Assembly: GCF_015476235.1 (NCBI RefSeq)
Contig: NZ_CP064338.1
Span: 310,001-374,000, forward strand
DNA from: Caldimonas thermodepolymerans
Lineage (GTDB): Bacteria; Pseudomonadota; Gammaproteobacteria; Burkholderiales; Burkholderiaceae_C
Reading direction: 5' to 3'
Length of the DNA stretch: 64,000 bases
How positions within the stretch are numbered: position 1 is the stretch's first letter; each line of letters starts with the position of its first letter. A program made the translations under genes and the position numbers. The notes below the pieces were generated by a model, which saw only the letters and a list, made by a program, of their open reading frames with translations, made no database searches and was not told the DNA's origin. Of the stretch, positions 10,967 through 19,965 are shown in pieces.

Positions 10967-11995
10967 GTGAGCGAGACTGCCGATCTCGAACTGGTGCACC
11001 TGAGCAAGCGATACGGCACCACGACCGCCGTCGACGCGATCGACCTGCGCGTGCCGGGGGGCAGCTACTGCTGCCTGCTCGGGCCCTCGGGCTGCGGCAA
11101 GACCTCGACGCTGCGCATGATCGCCGGCCACGAGCGCGCCAGCGACGGCGACATCCTGCTGGGCGGCCGCAACATCACGCACCTGAGCGCGGCCGAGCGC
11201 GGCACCGCGATGATGTTCCAGAGCTACGCGCTGTTCCCGCACCTGAACGCGCTCGACAACGTCGCCTTCAGCCTCCGGATGCGCGGCATGCCCAAGGCGC
11301 AGCGCCATGCGCGCGCGATGGAGCTGCTGGCGCTGGTCGCGATGGAAGCCTATGCACAGCGCAAGCCGGCGGAGCTGTCCGGCGGGCAGCAGCAGCGCGT
11401 CGCGCTGGCGCGGGCGCTCGCCACCGAGCCACGCGTGCTGCTGCTGGACGAGCCGCTGTCGGCGCTCGATCCTTTCCTGCGCGTGAAGATGCGCGCCGAG
11501 CTCAAGCGCTGGCAGAAGGAGCTGGGCTTCACCTTCGTGCACGTCACGCACTCGCAGGAGGAGGCGATGGCGCTGGCGGACAAGGTGGTGCTGATGAACG
11601 GCGGGCGCATCGAGCAGGAAGGCCCGCCCCACGACGTGTTCAATGCGCCGCGCACCGAGTTCGTCGCGCGTTTCCTCGGCAGCCACAACGTGCTGGAGGT
11701 CGGCGGTGCGGTGGTCGCGGTGCGGGCGGACAAGACCCGCCTGTGGCGCAGCACGCCCGGGCGCACCTGCCTGCGCGCGCAGGTGCGTGCCGTCGAGTAC
11801 CAGGGAACCTACGTGCTGGTGACGCTCCTGCGCGAGCGCCTCGATGGGGGCGCCGGGGGACACGCCATGCCGGACGAGATCACCGCGATGCTGCACGAGG
11901 CCGAGTTCTACGCCCGGCCCTGGCAACCCGGTGAGACCGCATGGGTGTCGTGGGACGACGCCCATGCGCTGCAGGAAACCCGCCTGGCTGCCTGA
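10967..11995 (+). CDS. ABC transporter ATP-binding protein, polyamine/PotA type
   Basis: A 342-residue ATPase that powers the import system encoded by the next three genes. It shows Walker A GPSGCGKTS, Q-loop MMFQSYALFP, signature LSGGQQQRVALARAL, Walker B VLLLDEPLSALD and the switch histidine in HVTHSQEE. A C-terminal TOBE-like domain follows after residue 240. The GTG start at 10967 is fixed by the strong AAGGAGG about eight bases upstream. It is the first gene after the sigma-54 promoter, and its stop lies 73 bp before the binding-protein gene. The substrate cannot be told from the ATPase. Confidence 0.92.
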   Translation: MSETADLELVHLSKRYGTTTAVDAIDLRVPGGSYCCLLGPSGCGKTSTLRMIAGHERASDGDILLGGRNITHLSAAERGTAMMFQSYALFPHLNALDNVAFSLRMRGMPKAQRHARAMELLALVAMEAYAQRKPAELSGGQQQRVALARALATEPRVLLLDEPLSALDPFLRVKMRAELKRWQKELGFTFVHVTHSQEEAMALADKVVLMNGGRIEQEGPPHDVFNAPRTEFVARFLGSHNVLEVGGAVVAVRADKTRLWRSTPGRTCLRAQVRAVEYQGTYVLVTLLRERLDGGAGGHAMPDEITAMLHEAEFYARPWQPGETAWVSWDDAHALQETRLAA

Positions 11996-12068
11996 GACGG
12001 CGTCCGGGCGGGATTGCCGATGCCGCTTCTTCCTTCCTGACCGCCAGCCCAGAGAGAAAGGCCACACC

Positions 12069-13367
12069 ATGTCCGACCAAGACCTCGACCTGCATTCCGT
12101 CCCGTCCGCGACCGACACCGCCGTGGGCATCAGCCGCCGCAGCCTGCTCAAGGGCGCGGCCGGCATCCTGGCTGCCGGGACCTTCCCGGCAATCCACGCG
12201 CAGGACAGGATCGTGCTGCGCTACCTCGGTACCGCCGTCAACCAGGACAAGGCGATCGCGGACAAGTTCAAGGCAGACACCGGCATCGAGATCCAGTACA
12301 TCCCGGTCACGACCGACGACGTCACCAAGCGCGCCGTGACCGCGCCCAACTCCTTCGACCTGCTCGACACCGAGTACTTCTCGCTGAAGAAGATCGTGCC
12401 CACCGGCAACCTCAAGGGCATCGACGCACGCCGCATCAAGCATGCCGACAAGATCACGCCGCTGTTCACCAAGGGCGAGGTCGGCGGCAAGAAGGTCGGC
12501 GACCAGGGCACCGCGCCGAAGAAGGTGATGTTCCTCGAAGGCGAGAAGTCGAAGAAGTTCGCCACCACCAACACCGGCTACATCACGCTGATCCCGACCA
12601 CCTACAACGCCGACACGCTGGGCATCCGCCCCGACCTCATCAAGCGTCCGGTCACGTCCTGGGCCGACCTGCTGAACCCGGAGTTCAAGGGCCGGGCCGC
12701 GATCCTGAACATCCCGTCGATCGGGATCATGGACGCGGCGATGGTCATCGAGGCGATGGGCCTGTACAGGTACCCCGACAAGGGCAACATGACGCGCCAG
12801 GAGATCGACCTGACGATCAAGACGCTGATCGAGGCCAAGCGCGCCGGCCAGTTCCGCAGCCTGTGGAAGGACTTCAACGAGAGCGTCAACCTGATGGCCT
12901 CCGGCGAGGTGGTGATCCAGTCGATGTGGTCGCCGGCGGTGACCAAGGTGCGCTCGCAGGGCATCGCCTGCGTGTACCAGCCGCTCAAGGAAGGCTACCG
13001 CGCCTGGGCGTCCGGCTTCGGCGTGCCCTCGACGCTGTCGGGCCGCAAGCTCGACGCGGCCTACGAGTTCATCAACTGGTTCCTCGACGGCTGGGCCGGC
13101 GCGCACCTGAACCGCCAGGGCTACTACAGCGCGGTGCTCGAGACCGCCAAGGCCTACATGGAGCCGTACGAGTGGGCCTACTGGATGGAAGGCAAGCCGG
13201 CCGAGAAGGACATCAAGGCCCCGGACGGCACCATCATCGAGAAGGCCGGCTCGGTGCGCGACGGCGGCTCCTACGAGGAGCGCATGGGCGCGATCGCCTG
13301 CTGGAACGCGGTGATGGACGAGAACAACTACATGGTGCAGAAGTGGAATGAGTTCGTGGCGGCGTGA
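12069..13367 (+). CDS. Tat-exported extracellular solute-binding protein
   Basis: A 432-residue periplasmic binding protein of the PotD/spermidine-binding class, which captures the ligand for the permeases. The N-terminus has an unusually long cytoplasmic stretch, then the twin-arginine motif SRRSLLK and hydrophobic GAAGILAAGTFPAIHA, so export is probably by Tat. The mature protein shows the family's ligand-lobe features (SFDLLDTEYFSLKK, PTTYNADTLGI, NLMASGEVVIQSMWSP). AGAGAAAG upstream supports ATG 12069. Related clusters carry polyamines, opines, amino-acid derivatives or hydantoins; the neighbouring racemase-like gene hints at the last two. Confidence 0.9.
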   Translation: MSDQDLDLHSVPSATDTAVGISRRSLLKGAAGILAAGTFPAIHAQDRIVLRYLGTAVNQDKAIADKFKADTGIEIQYIPVTTDDVTKRAVTAPNSFDLLDTEYFSLKKIVPTGNLKGIDARRIKHADKITPLFTKGEVGGKKVGDQGTAPKKVMFLEGEKSKKFATTNTGYITLIPTTYNADTLGIRPDLIKRPVTSWADLLNPEFKGRAAILNIPSIGIMDAAMVIEAMGLYRYPDKGNMTRQEIDLTIKTLIEAKRAGQFRSLWKDFNESVNLMASGEVVIQSMWSPAVTKVRSQGIACVYQPLKEGYRAWASGFGVPSTLSGRKLDAAYEFINWFLDGWAGAHLNRQGYYSAVLETAKAYMEPYEWAYWMEGKPAEKDIKAPDGTIIEKAGSVRDGGSYEERMGAIACWNAVMDENNYMVQKWNEFVAA

Positions 13368-13433
13368 TGGACGTGTGGCGCGCTGAGGACAAGGAGGAGG
13401 GGGTGGGGCCGCTGGGTCAGGGGTGGGCTGCCG

Positions 13434-13495
13434 CCTTCGGCCCTGCGGGCCGCGCCGGGAGGCGTGCCCGGCGGGGCCCCTGCGCTGAGCGAAGG
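13434..13495. promoter_or_regulatory. nested hairpins between binding-protein and permease genes
   Basis: Within the 241-bp gap an outer CCTTCG/CGAAGG pair encloses GCCC/GGGC around TGC and the stable CGCCGGG/CCCGGCG (13453-13473). There is no T-tract. A hairpin here would stabilise the upstream mRNA or partly stop transcription, so that more binding protein than permease is made. Confidence 0.5.
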
Positions 13496-13608
13496 GGTGC
13501 CCCCTTGTTTGGCGACCTGCTTCCGGGCAAGCGGAAGCCAGCCCCCGCGCCGCCGGGCGTGCATCGCGGCCCGCCTGCCAGGCCGCCCCATGCAGGAGGC
13601 ATGCGCTG

Positions 13609-14481
13609 ATGTCCCACCGCGCACCCCCCGCCTGGCTGCAGGCCGCCCCGCTGGCGCTGACCTTCGCGTTCTTCTTCGTGATCCCGCTGGCGCTGATCGC
13701 GATGGTCAGCCTGTGGGACTACAACGAGTACGAGCTGATCCCGGCCTTCACGCTGCGCAACTACCAGGACATCTTCAGCGGCTGCAGCAACACCGCCGAC
13801 TGGTGCGTGACGCTGCGCACCTATGCGTCGACGCTGAAGTTCTGCGTGATCGTGTGGGCGGTCACGCTGGTGCTCGGCTTCACGATCGCGTACTTCCTCG
13901 CCTTCCACGTGCGCACGCCGGCGATGCAGACGGTGCTGTTCCTGCTGTGCACCATCCCGTTCTGGACCTCCAACGTGATCCGCATGATCTCGTGGGTGCC
14001 GCTGCTGGGACGCAACGGGCTGATCAACCAGACGCTGCAGTCGCTCGGGCTGATCGAGGCGCCGATCGAGTGGCTGCTGTTCAGCGACTTCTCGGTGGTG
14101 CTGGCCTTCGTGCACCTGTACACGATGTTCATGATCGTGCCGATCTTCAACTCGATGATGCGCATCGACCGCTCGCTGATCGAGGCCGCGCGCGACAGCG
14201 GCGCCAGCGGCTGGCAGACGCTGTGGCACGTGGTGATCCCGCTGTCGCGCACCGGCATCCTGATCGGCTCGATCTTCATCATCACCATCGTGATGGGCGA
14301 CTTCGTCACGGTGGGCGTGATGGGCGGGCAGCAGATCGCCTCGGTCGGCAAGGTGATCCAGGTGCAGACCTCCTACCTGCAGTTCCCGATCGCCGCCGCC
14401 AACGCGGTGATCCTGCTCGCGGTGGTGGTGCTGATCATCTACGCGCTGACGCGCCTGGTCGACATCCGCAAGGAGCTGTGA
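13609..14481 (+). CDS. ABC transporter permease, PotB type
   Basis: A 290-residue inner-membrane permease with six predicted helices. The cytoplasmic EAA loop (EAARDSGASGWQTLWHV) docks the ATPase, and the first helix (LALTFAFFFVIPLALIAM) is typical of PotB-like proteins. AGGAGG at 13594-13599 supports ATG 13609. It follows the binding protein after a structured 241-bp gap and is followed 4 bp later by the second permease, with which it should form the heterodimeric channel. Confidence 0.92.
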   Translation: MSHRAPPAWLQAAPLALTFAFFFVIPLALIAMVSLWDYNEYELIPAFTLRNYQDIFSGCSNTADWCVTLRTYASTLKFCVIVWAVTLVLGFTIAYFLAFHVRTPAMQTVLFLLCTIPFWTSNVIRMISWVPLLGRNGLINQTLQSLGLIEAPIEWLLFSDFSVVLAFVHLYTMFMIVPIFNSMMRIDRSLIEAARDSGASGWQTLWHVVIPLSRTGILIGSIFIITIVMGDFVTVGVMGGQQIASVGKVIQVQTSYLQFPIAAANAVILLAVVVLIIYALTRLVDIRKEL

Positions 14482-14485
14482 CGCG

Positions 14486-15376
14486 ATGGCCCTGCACCGC
14501 GAGCGCGAACCCCGGCCGGCGAGCTTCTGGCTGCTGGCGATCTTCTTCGGCCTGTTCCTGGTGTTCCTCTACGGGCCGACGCTGACCATCTTCGTGCTGA
14601 GCTTCCAGGGGCCGCAGGGCGGCCTGACCTTCCCGATGCGCGGCTGGTCGCTGCACTGGTTCGCGCGGCTGGCCGAGGGGCTGGGCGTGATCGACGTGTG
14701 GGCCGCGCTGCGGCGCTCGCTCAAGCTCGGGCTGGCGGTGATGGGCCTGACCATCCTGGTCTCGGTGCTCGCGGGGCTGGCCTTCCGCAAGAAGCTGCGC
14801 GGCGGCGACGCGCTGTTCTACCTGACCATTGCCAGCCTCATCATGCCCTCGATCATCGTGTCGCTGGGCATCGGCCTGCAGTTCCGGCTGATCGACACCG
14901 GCGTCCAGCGGCTGCTCGAGGCGCTGGAGTGGGAGTGGGCGCTGGAGCACTTCACGACCACGATGGGGCTGGGCACCTCGGCGCTGGGCGCGCACCTGAC
15001 CTGGACGTTGCCGTTCGGGCTGCTGATCATGTTCGCGGTGTTCAACCGCTTCACCCCGGCCTACGAGGAGGCCGCGCGCGACCTGGGCGCCACGCCCTGG
15101 CAGGCGTTCCGCCACGTGGTGCTGCCGCTGATCGGCCCCTCGGTGGTCGGCGTCGGGCTGTTCGGCTTCACGCTGTCCTGGGACGAGATCGCGCGCTCGT
15201 CGCAGGCCATCGGCGACCTCAACACCCTGCCGCTGGAGCTGCAGGGCCTGACCACCACGGTGACCACGCCGGCGATCTACGCGCTGGGCACGCTCACCAC
15301 GGTGGTGTCGCTGCTCGCCATCGGGCTGACCCTGCTGGCGCTGGCCTGGCTGCGCCGCAGCCGGCGCCTGCCCTGA
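14486..15376 (+). CDS. ABC transporter permease, PotC type
   Basis: A 296-residue second permease subunit with six predicted helices and the EAA loop EAARDLGATPWQAFRHV. The N-terminus (FWLLAIFFGLFLVFLYGP) and the periplasmic loop (LSFQGPQGGLTFP) are typical of PotC-type partners. It starts four bases after the first permease, and its stop is followed after 23 bp by the GntR gene, so all should share the sigma-54 transcript. Confidence 0.92.
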   Translation: MALHREREPRPASFWLLAIFFGLFLVFLYGPTLTIFVLSFQGPQGGLTFPMRGWSLHWFARLAEGLGVIDVWAALRRSLKLGLAVMGLTILVSVLAGLAFRKKLRGGDALFYLTIASLIMPSIIVSLGIGLQFRLIDTGVQRLLEALEWEWALEHFTTTMGLGTSALGAHLTWTLPFGLLIMFAVFNRFTPAYEEAARDLGATPWQAFRHVVLPLIGPSVVGVGLFGFTLSWDEIARSSQAIGDLNTLPLELQGLTTTVTTPAIYALGTLTTVVSLLAIGLTLLALAWLRRSRRLP

Positions 15377-15399
15377 ACGAGGCCGGGGAGGGGCTGCCC

Positions 15400-16155
15400 G
15401 TGACAGGACCGTCGACCGCCCTGGCCCTGGTCGAGGCCGCGCCGGAGGACGCGCGCCCGAGCGACGAGCAGATGTACCAGCGCATCGTCGAGGCCATCCT
15501 GGACCACCGGCTGCAGCCCGGCACCAAGCTGGTCGAGGACCGGCTGGGCCAGGCCTTCGGCGTCTCGCGCACCCGCATCCGCCACGTGCTGATCCGCCTG
15601 GCCAACGAGCAGCTGGTGACGCTGTCGCGCCACCGCGGCGCGACCGTGGTGCAGCCGAGCGCCGAGGAGGCGCGCGAGGTGTTCGGCGTGCGCCGGCTGA
15701 TCGAGCCGGAGCTGGTGGCGCTGTACCTGCGGCATGCCGGCGACGAGGCGCACGCGCGCCTGGCGGCCTGCATCGAGGCCGAGGAAGCCGCGCGCACCCT
15801 GGGCGACCGGCACCGCGCGATCCGGCTGTCCGGCGAGTTCCACCTGCTGATCGCGCAGGGCGCGCGCCACCGCACGCTGGAGCGCCTGCTGCGCGAGCTG
15901 GTGTCGCGGACCTCGCTGGTGCTGATGACCTACGGCACGCCCGAGGCCATCGCCGGCACGCCGCTGGACGGCTGCCGCTGCCACGAGCACCGCGCGCTGC
16001 TGCAGGCGCTGCGCCTGGGCGACGTGCGCGCCGCGCAGGAGGTCGCGGTGCGCCACCTCGCGCACCTCGAGGCGCTGCTGGACTTCACCCGGCCCGAACG
16101 CGGGCCGGCCGACCTGCTGCAACTGTTCGGTCGCGCCGCGGCCGATGCCGACTGA
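15400..16155 (+). CDS. GntR-family (FadR/FCD type) transcriptional regulator
   Basis: A 251-residue regulator. The winged HTH at about residues 20-85 (MYQRIVEAILDHRLQPGTKL, then GVSRTRIRHVLIRLANEQLV) is followed by an all-helical FCD ligand domain containing the metal-site pattern FHLLIA and CHEHRALLQAL. The only plausible start is GTG at 15400, preceded by GGGGAGGGG. Located inside the uptake operon, it probably senses the imported compound or a breakdown product and controls the operon, alongside the sigma-54 activator. This is inferred from position. Confidence 0.88.
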   Translation: MTGPSTALALVEAAPEDARPSDEQMYQRIVEAILDHRLQPGTKLVEDRLGQAFGVSRTRIRHVLIRLANEQLVTLSRHRGATVVQPSAEEAREVFGVRRLIEPELVALYLRHAGDEAHARLAACIEAEEAARTLGDRHRAIRLSGEFHLLIAQGARHRTLERLLRELVSRTSLVLMTYGTPEAIAGTPLDGCRCHEHRALLQALRLGDVRAAQEVAVRHLAHLEALLDFTRPERGPADLLQLFGRAAADAD

Positions 16156-16162
16156 GGACCCC

Positions 16163-16891
16163 ATGCCGCGACGCCTGCTGCTCGTCAACCCCAACACCTC
16201 GGCGCCGGTCACGGCGCGGCTGGCGCAGCACGTGCAGGCGGCGCTGCGCGACGAGGACGTGACGGTGCAGGCGTGCACCGCGCGCTTCGGTGCCGAGTAC
16301 ATCAGCAGCGAGGCGAGCTATGCCGTCGCCGCCCATGCGACGCTGGACGCCTATGCCGCGGCGGTCGCCATCGACGGCCGCCCGGACGCGGTGCTGGTCG
16401 GCTGCTTCGGCGACCCGGGCGTGTTCGCGCTGCGCGAGCTGTGCCCGCACCCGGTGACCGGGCTGGCCGAGGCGGCGATGCGCGAGGCCGCGGCGCTCGG
16501 GCGCTTCGCGATCGTCACGGGCGGTGCGGCCTGGGCGCCGATGCTGCGGCGCCTGGCGTACGGCCTCGGGCTGCACGAGGCGCTGGCCGGCGTGCACACC
16601 GTGGCGGCCAGCGGCCTGCAGCTGTCGTCCGACCTGGACGCCGCGCGGGCCGCGTTGCGGCCGGCCTGCCTGGCGGCGGCGCAGGGCGAGGGCGTGCGCA
16701 GCGTGATCGTCGGCGGCGCGGGGCTGGCCGGCCTGGCCGCCCGGCTGGCCGGGGACGTGCCGGTGCCGCTGATCGACAGCGTCGAGGCCGGGGCGCGCCA
16801 GGCGTTGCGTGCCGCGCCGGCCGCCGTGGCGGCGTCCGCGGTGCGCTGGCAGGGCCTGTCGGCGCCGCTGCAGCAGCTGCTGCTGGGCTGA
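16163..16891 (+). CDS. Asp/Glu/hydantoin racemase-family protein, second catalytic Cys missing
   Basis: A 242-residue protein of the Asp/Glu/hydantoin racemase superfamily, with the N-terminal NPNTS loop and the first catalytic cysteine in VGCFGDPG. The second half-site, normally containing a cysteine (GC-T/A-G), reads VGGAGLAG here. With only one cysteine a two-base racemisation is unlikely; the protein may be an isomerase or decarboxylase relative, as with arylmalonate decarboxylases, or a racemase acting differently. ATG 16163 follows GAGGA and is preferred to an ATG 18 bases upstream that overlaps the GntR gene. It is the last gene of the operon and ends 7 bp from the convergent HDOD gene. 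Confidence 0.82.
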   Translation: MPRRLLLVNPNTSAPVTARLAQHVQAALRDEDVTVQACTARFGAEYISSEASYAVAAHATLDAYAAAVAIDGRPDAVLVGCFGDPGVFALRELCPHPVTGLAEAAMREAAALGRFAIVTGGAAWAPMLRRLAYGLGLHEALAGVHTVAASGLQLSSDLDAARAALRPACLAAAQGEGVRSVIVGGAGLAGLAARLAGDVPVPLIDSVEAGARQALRAAPAAVAASAVRWQGLSAPLQQLLLG

Positions 16892-16898
16892 GCGCGGG

Positions 16899-17708
16899 TC
16901 AGGCCTCGGCCGCGCGCAGCACCGCGTAGGCATCCTGCGCCGCCTCGAGGAAGCGCACCTCGTCCAGACCGCCCAGGGTGGCGGCGGCGCGCACCGCGGC
17001 CTCGAGGGCGTCGGGGGCGCGCATCAGGTAGTGCGCCACCGCCGACAGCGCGCACAGCGGCCGCGCCTCGGGCTTGTCGGGCCAGGTGCCGCCGCTTTGC
17101 ACGACCACGTGGTAGCGCACGCAGGTCACGGCGGCCGGGTGCAGCGTCCAGGTCTGGCACAGCGCCGCGCCCAGCGCGTCGTGGCTGACGCCGAAGGCCT
17201 GCATCTCCTGCAGCACCAGCAGGTCGTCGGCCGGCGCGTCGCGCAGCATCGGCCCGTAGCGCTCGGGCGCGTGCCGGAACATCACCGCCTTGCCGCATTC
17301 CTCGAACAGGCCGGCCGAGTGCGCGACGAAGGTGTCCAGGCCGAGGCGGCGCGCCATCAGCGCCATCAGCATGCCGCGCCGGTTGGCGCGCAGCCACAGC
17401 GCGTCCAGCTCGGGCGCCGACGGGAACACCGAGCGCAGCCCCATCTCGTAGGTGATCGCGGCCACCTCGTTGCTGCCCAGGTACAGGAGGGCCTGCTGCA
17501 CCGTGCGCACCTGCCGGCGCAGCCCGTAGATCGGCGAGTTGAGCGCCTTGAGCACCGCCGCGGCCAGGGTCATGTCGCCTTCGATCAGGCTGCCCATGGC
17601 CTTGAAGTCCACCTCCTCCTCGGCCAGCAGCAGCGACAGCTGCACCAGCACGGCCGGCTGGGCGGGCAGGTCGATGTTCAGCGATCGCAGGGTATGGTCG
17701 ACGGGCAT
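16899..17708 (-). CDS. HDOD domain protein
   Basis: A 269-residue protein made almost entirely of an HDOD domain, an HD-phosphodiesterase-like fold that usually lacks catalytic residues and works as a signalling module. Typical features are [11 protein letters not shown] and [13 protein letters not shown], then the C-terminal helix [14 protein letters not shown] with VRYHV. No GGDEF, EAL or receiver domain is attached. It is divergent from cheY, and HDOD proteins often occur with chemotaxis and motility genes, so a role in cell signalling is plausible. The start at 17708 has no good ribosome site and lies 15 bases from a perfect 14-bp inverted repeat. Confidence 0.85.
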   Translation of the reverse strand: MPVDHTLRSLNIDLPAQPAVLVQLSLLLAEEEVDFKAMGSLIEGDMTLAAAVLKALNSPIYGLRRQVRTVQQALLYLGSNEVAAITYEMGLRSVFPSAPELDALWLRANRRGMLMALMARRLGLDTFVAHSAGLFEECGKAVMFRHAPERYGPMLRDAPADDLLVLQEMQAFGVSHDALGAALCQTWTLHPAAVTCVRYHVVVQSGGTWPDKPEARPLCALSAVAHYLMRAPDALEAAVRAAATLGGLDEVRFLEAAQDAYAVLRAAEA

Positions 17709-17721
17709 GGGGCAATGATGC

Positions 17722-17756
17722 AAGTGCGCCGCGCGGACGTCTCGCGCGGCGCACTT
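17722..17756. promoter_or_regulatory. perfect 14-bp inverted repeat between HDOD gene and cheY
   Basis: AAGTGCGCCGCGCG and CGCGCGGCGCACTT are separated by seven bases (GACGTCT). Both flanking genes point away, so it is not their terminator. It would form a very stable hairpin in the 5' leader of the HDOD mRNA, or be an operator for both genes. Confidence 0.6.
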
Positions 17757-17963
17757 TATGCCACCGCAGCCCGGGGGGCTTGTGCGAACTGCGGCCGGCA
17801 TGCGCGGCCGCCGTCGTCCTGCGGCGTGCAGTGTGAACAACGCCACGGCCGGGCGGGACCGGAGGGGCCGGCGACGGCGTGCCATCGGCAACAATTCGTC
17901 ACCTGTTCCGGTGCGGCCGACCCATGGCGCGTCGCTTTCGCACCCCTCCACTCCCGAACGACC

Positions 17964-18356
17964 ATGTCCCTAGCTCACCTGACCATCCTGGTGGTCGATG
18001 ACTTCAGCACGATGCGCCGCATCGTGACGAACCTGGTGAAGGAACTGGGCTGCCAGCGCACGGTCGAGGCCGAGGACGGCGTCGATGCCCTGCGCAAGCT
18101 CGAGCACGGCAACATCCAGTTCGTCATCAGCGACTGGAACATGCCCAACATGACCGGGCTCGAGCTGCTGCAGCAGGTGCGTGCCAGCGAGACCCTGAAG
18201 GACCTGCCCTTCCTGATGATCACCGCCGAAGCGCGCAAGGAAAACATCATCGAGGCGGCCAAGGCGGGTGCCGACGGCTACATCGTCAAGCCGTTCACCG
18301 CCGCGGTGCTCAACGAGAAGATCCAGAACATCCTCAAGAAGAGGGGGCTGGCATGA
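17964..18356 (+). CDS. cheY: chemotaxis response regulator CheY
   Basis: A 130-residue single receiver domain. It keeps the residues of E. coli CheY at the same numbers: D12 and D13 in the acidic pocket, the phospho-acceptor D57 (VISDWNMPN), T87, Y106 and K109. Phosphorylated CheY binds FliM and reverses flagellar rotation. Its stop overlaps the start of cheZ by 4 bp. No CheA, receptor or flagellar genes lie in the window, so the rest of the pathway is elsewhere. The match to motility CheY is much closer than to generic receivers. Confidence 0.93.
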   Translation: MSLAHLTILVVDDFSTMRRIVTNLVKELGCQRTVEAEDGVDALRKLEHGNIQFVISDWNMPNMTGLELLQQVRASETLKDLPFLMITAEARKENIIEAAKAGADGYIVKPFTAAVLNEKIQNILKKRGLA

Positions 18357-18979
18357 AGCCGACGATTTCTCCCGAGGAAGCCTTTGCCCGCCTGGGGGCG
18401 ATCACGCGGCAGCTGCACGAGGCGCTGATCGCGCTCGGCGCCGGCTCGGAGCTGCAGACCGTGGTCAGCGAGATCCCCGACGCGCGCGAGCGCCTGGCCT
18501 ACGTCGGCCGGATGACCGAGGATGCGGCCAACAAGGTGCTGAACCTGGTCGACGTGGCCCGCCCCGAATGCGAGACGGTCGCCTCGCAGGGGCGCGAGCT
18601 GGCCGACAGCCTGCGCCGGCTCGCCGAGGCGCCGGACATGTCGGTCGAGCGCGCCCGCGCGATGATGAAGCTGTGCGCCGGCTACGCGGACCGCGCCGCC
18701 TCGTTCGCGCAGGCGCAGCACGGCGTGCTCGGCGACATCATGCTGTCGCAGTCCTTCCAGGATCTTTCCGGGCAGGTGATCAAGAAGGTCATCGACATCA
18801 TCACCCGCACCGAGCACCAGCTGCTGGACCTGCTGGTCGACAGCGCGCCGGAGCAGCAGCCGGCTGCGGCCCCCGCCCCGTCCCCGGCGCCGGCGTCGGA
18901 GCTGGCCGGGCCGCAGGTGCCCGACAAGGCGCTCAAGCAGGACGAGGTCGACGACCTGCTGGCCTCGCTCGGCTTCTGA
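18353..18979 (+). CDS. cheZ: protein phosphatase CheZ
   Basis: A 208-residue all-helical phosphatase that dephosphorylates CheY-P. The catalytic segment [14 protein letters not shown] contains the Asp and Gln that position water on CheY, and the extreme C-terminus [13 protein letters not shown] is the amphipathic CheY-binding peptide, tethered by a Pro/Ala linker around residues 165-185. ATG 18353 overlaps cheY by 4 bp, showing tight coupling. The presence of CheZ agrees with a beta- or gammaproteobacterial chemotaxis system. Confidence 0.93.
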   Translation: MKPTISPEEAFARLGAITRQLHEALIALGAGSELQTVVSEIPDARERLAYVGRMTEDAANKVLNLVDVARPECETVASQGRELADSLRRLAEAPDMSVERARAMMKLCAGYADRAASFAQAQHGVLGDIMLSQSFQDLSGQVIKKVIDIITRTEHQLLDLLVDSAPEQQPAAAPAPSPAPASELAGPQVPDKALKQDEVDDLLASLGF

Positions 18980-18985
18980 GCCGGG

Positions 18986-19831
18986 CTAGCCGCCCGCGGC
19001 ACCGAGCCAGCCGCGCACGAAGTCGCGCGTGGCCTCGTCGGCCGGGAACAGGTGCTCCACCTTGAGCGACGCGATCGTGATGTCGTGCGGCGTGCCGAAG
19101 GTGGTGAACATCGAGAAGAAGGCCAGCTGCCGGTCGCTGCAGGGCACCTGGAAGTGCGCGGTCAGCACCGGCGAAGGCGGTGCCATCGTCGCCTGGGCGG
19201 TGCCGCGCCGGTGCCGCGCGCCATGGCCGCGCGACTCGAAGGCCTCCAGCCGCGGCTGCAGGGCCGGCTCGTGCGGCACCTCGCGCCAGACGCGCTGGTG
19301 CAGGTGTTCCAGCAGTTCCTCGCGGTTGATCAGCAGCCGCTGCAGGCCGTCGGGGTCCAGCATGAGGTCCAGCAGGTTCAGCGGGGTGCCCGATTCATAG
19401 GCCAGCCCCAGCGCGTCGCTGCAGCTGAGCGTGCGCCACAGCGCCAGCATCCCGCGGTTGACCAGCACCAGGTTCCACTGCCGGTCCAGCACCATCGCCG
19501 GGCTCGGGTCGTGCGCCGACAGCAGCTGCAGCAGCGCCTCGCGCACCGGCTGCATGTCCGGGCTGTCGAGCGAGGTGGCCGGGTAGTGCGGCGCGTAGCC
19601 GGCCTTCATCAGCAGCTCGTTGCGCTGCGCCAGCGGCAGCTCCAGTGCATCCAGCAGCGCCAGCAGCATCTCGCGGCTGGGACGCGCGCGCCCGGTCTCG
19701 ATGAAGCTCAGGTGTCGCTGCGAGACGCCGACGCGCAGCGACAGCTCCATCTGGCTGAGCCGGCGCGCCTGGCGGGCCTGCTTCATGTGCTCGCCGACGT
19801 GGGATGAGGAGGAGTGCTGCCGTGCGTCCAT
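18986..19831 (-). CDS. XRE-family regulator with MmyB-type ligand-binding domain
   Basis: A 281-residue regulator. The N-terminal Cro/C1 helix-turn-helix (RLSQMELSLRVGVSQRHLSF, followed by IETGRARPSREML) is joined to an MmyB-like domain (MVLDRQWNLVLVNRG and HEPALQPRLEAF), which binds fatty acids or other small hydrophobic ligands in characterised relatives. ATG 19831 starts right before the HTH linker; an upstream in-frame extension lacks similarity. It is divergent from a small DUF2834 membrane gene and converges on cheZ with 6 bp between stops. The ligand and targets are unknown. Confidence 0.88.
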   Translation of the reverse strand: MDARQHSSSSHVGEHMKQARQARRLSQMELSLRVGVSQRHLSFIETGRARPSREMLLALLDALELPLAQRNELLMKAGYAPHYPATSLDSPDMQPVREALLQLLSAHDPSPAMVLDRQWNLVLVNRGMLALWRTLSCSDALGLAYESGTPLNLLDLMLDPDGLQRLLINREELLEHLHQRVWREVPHEPALQPRLEAFESRGHGARHRRGTAQATMAPPSPVLTAHFQVPCSDRQLAFFSMFTTFGTPHDITIASLKVEHLFPADEATRDFVRGWLGAAGG

Positions 19832-19965
19832 CGTGCCTTGCTCGCTTGAGTCCCGTGCCGGGCATTTCATGCCGGGCGGCGCGGTGCGCCAACTACCTGG
19901 TGCGTAATTGCCCGCCTTCCCGGCGCCAGCGCACAGTGTGCTCGGTTTCACCCAAGGAGCACATC

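Noticed and set aside
13434-13495. Possible insertion-sequence end or dispersed repeat
   Set aside because: I found no second copy in the window, no transposase and no target duplication, so it is reported only as a hairpin region.
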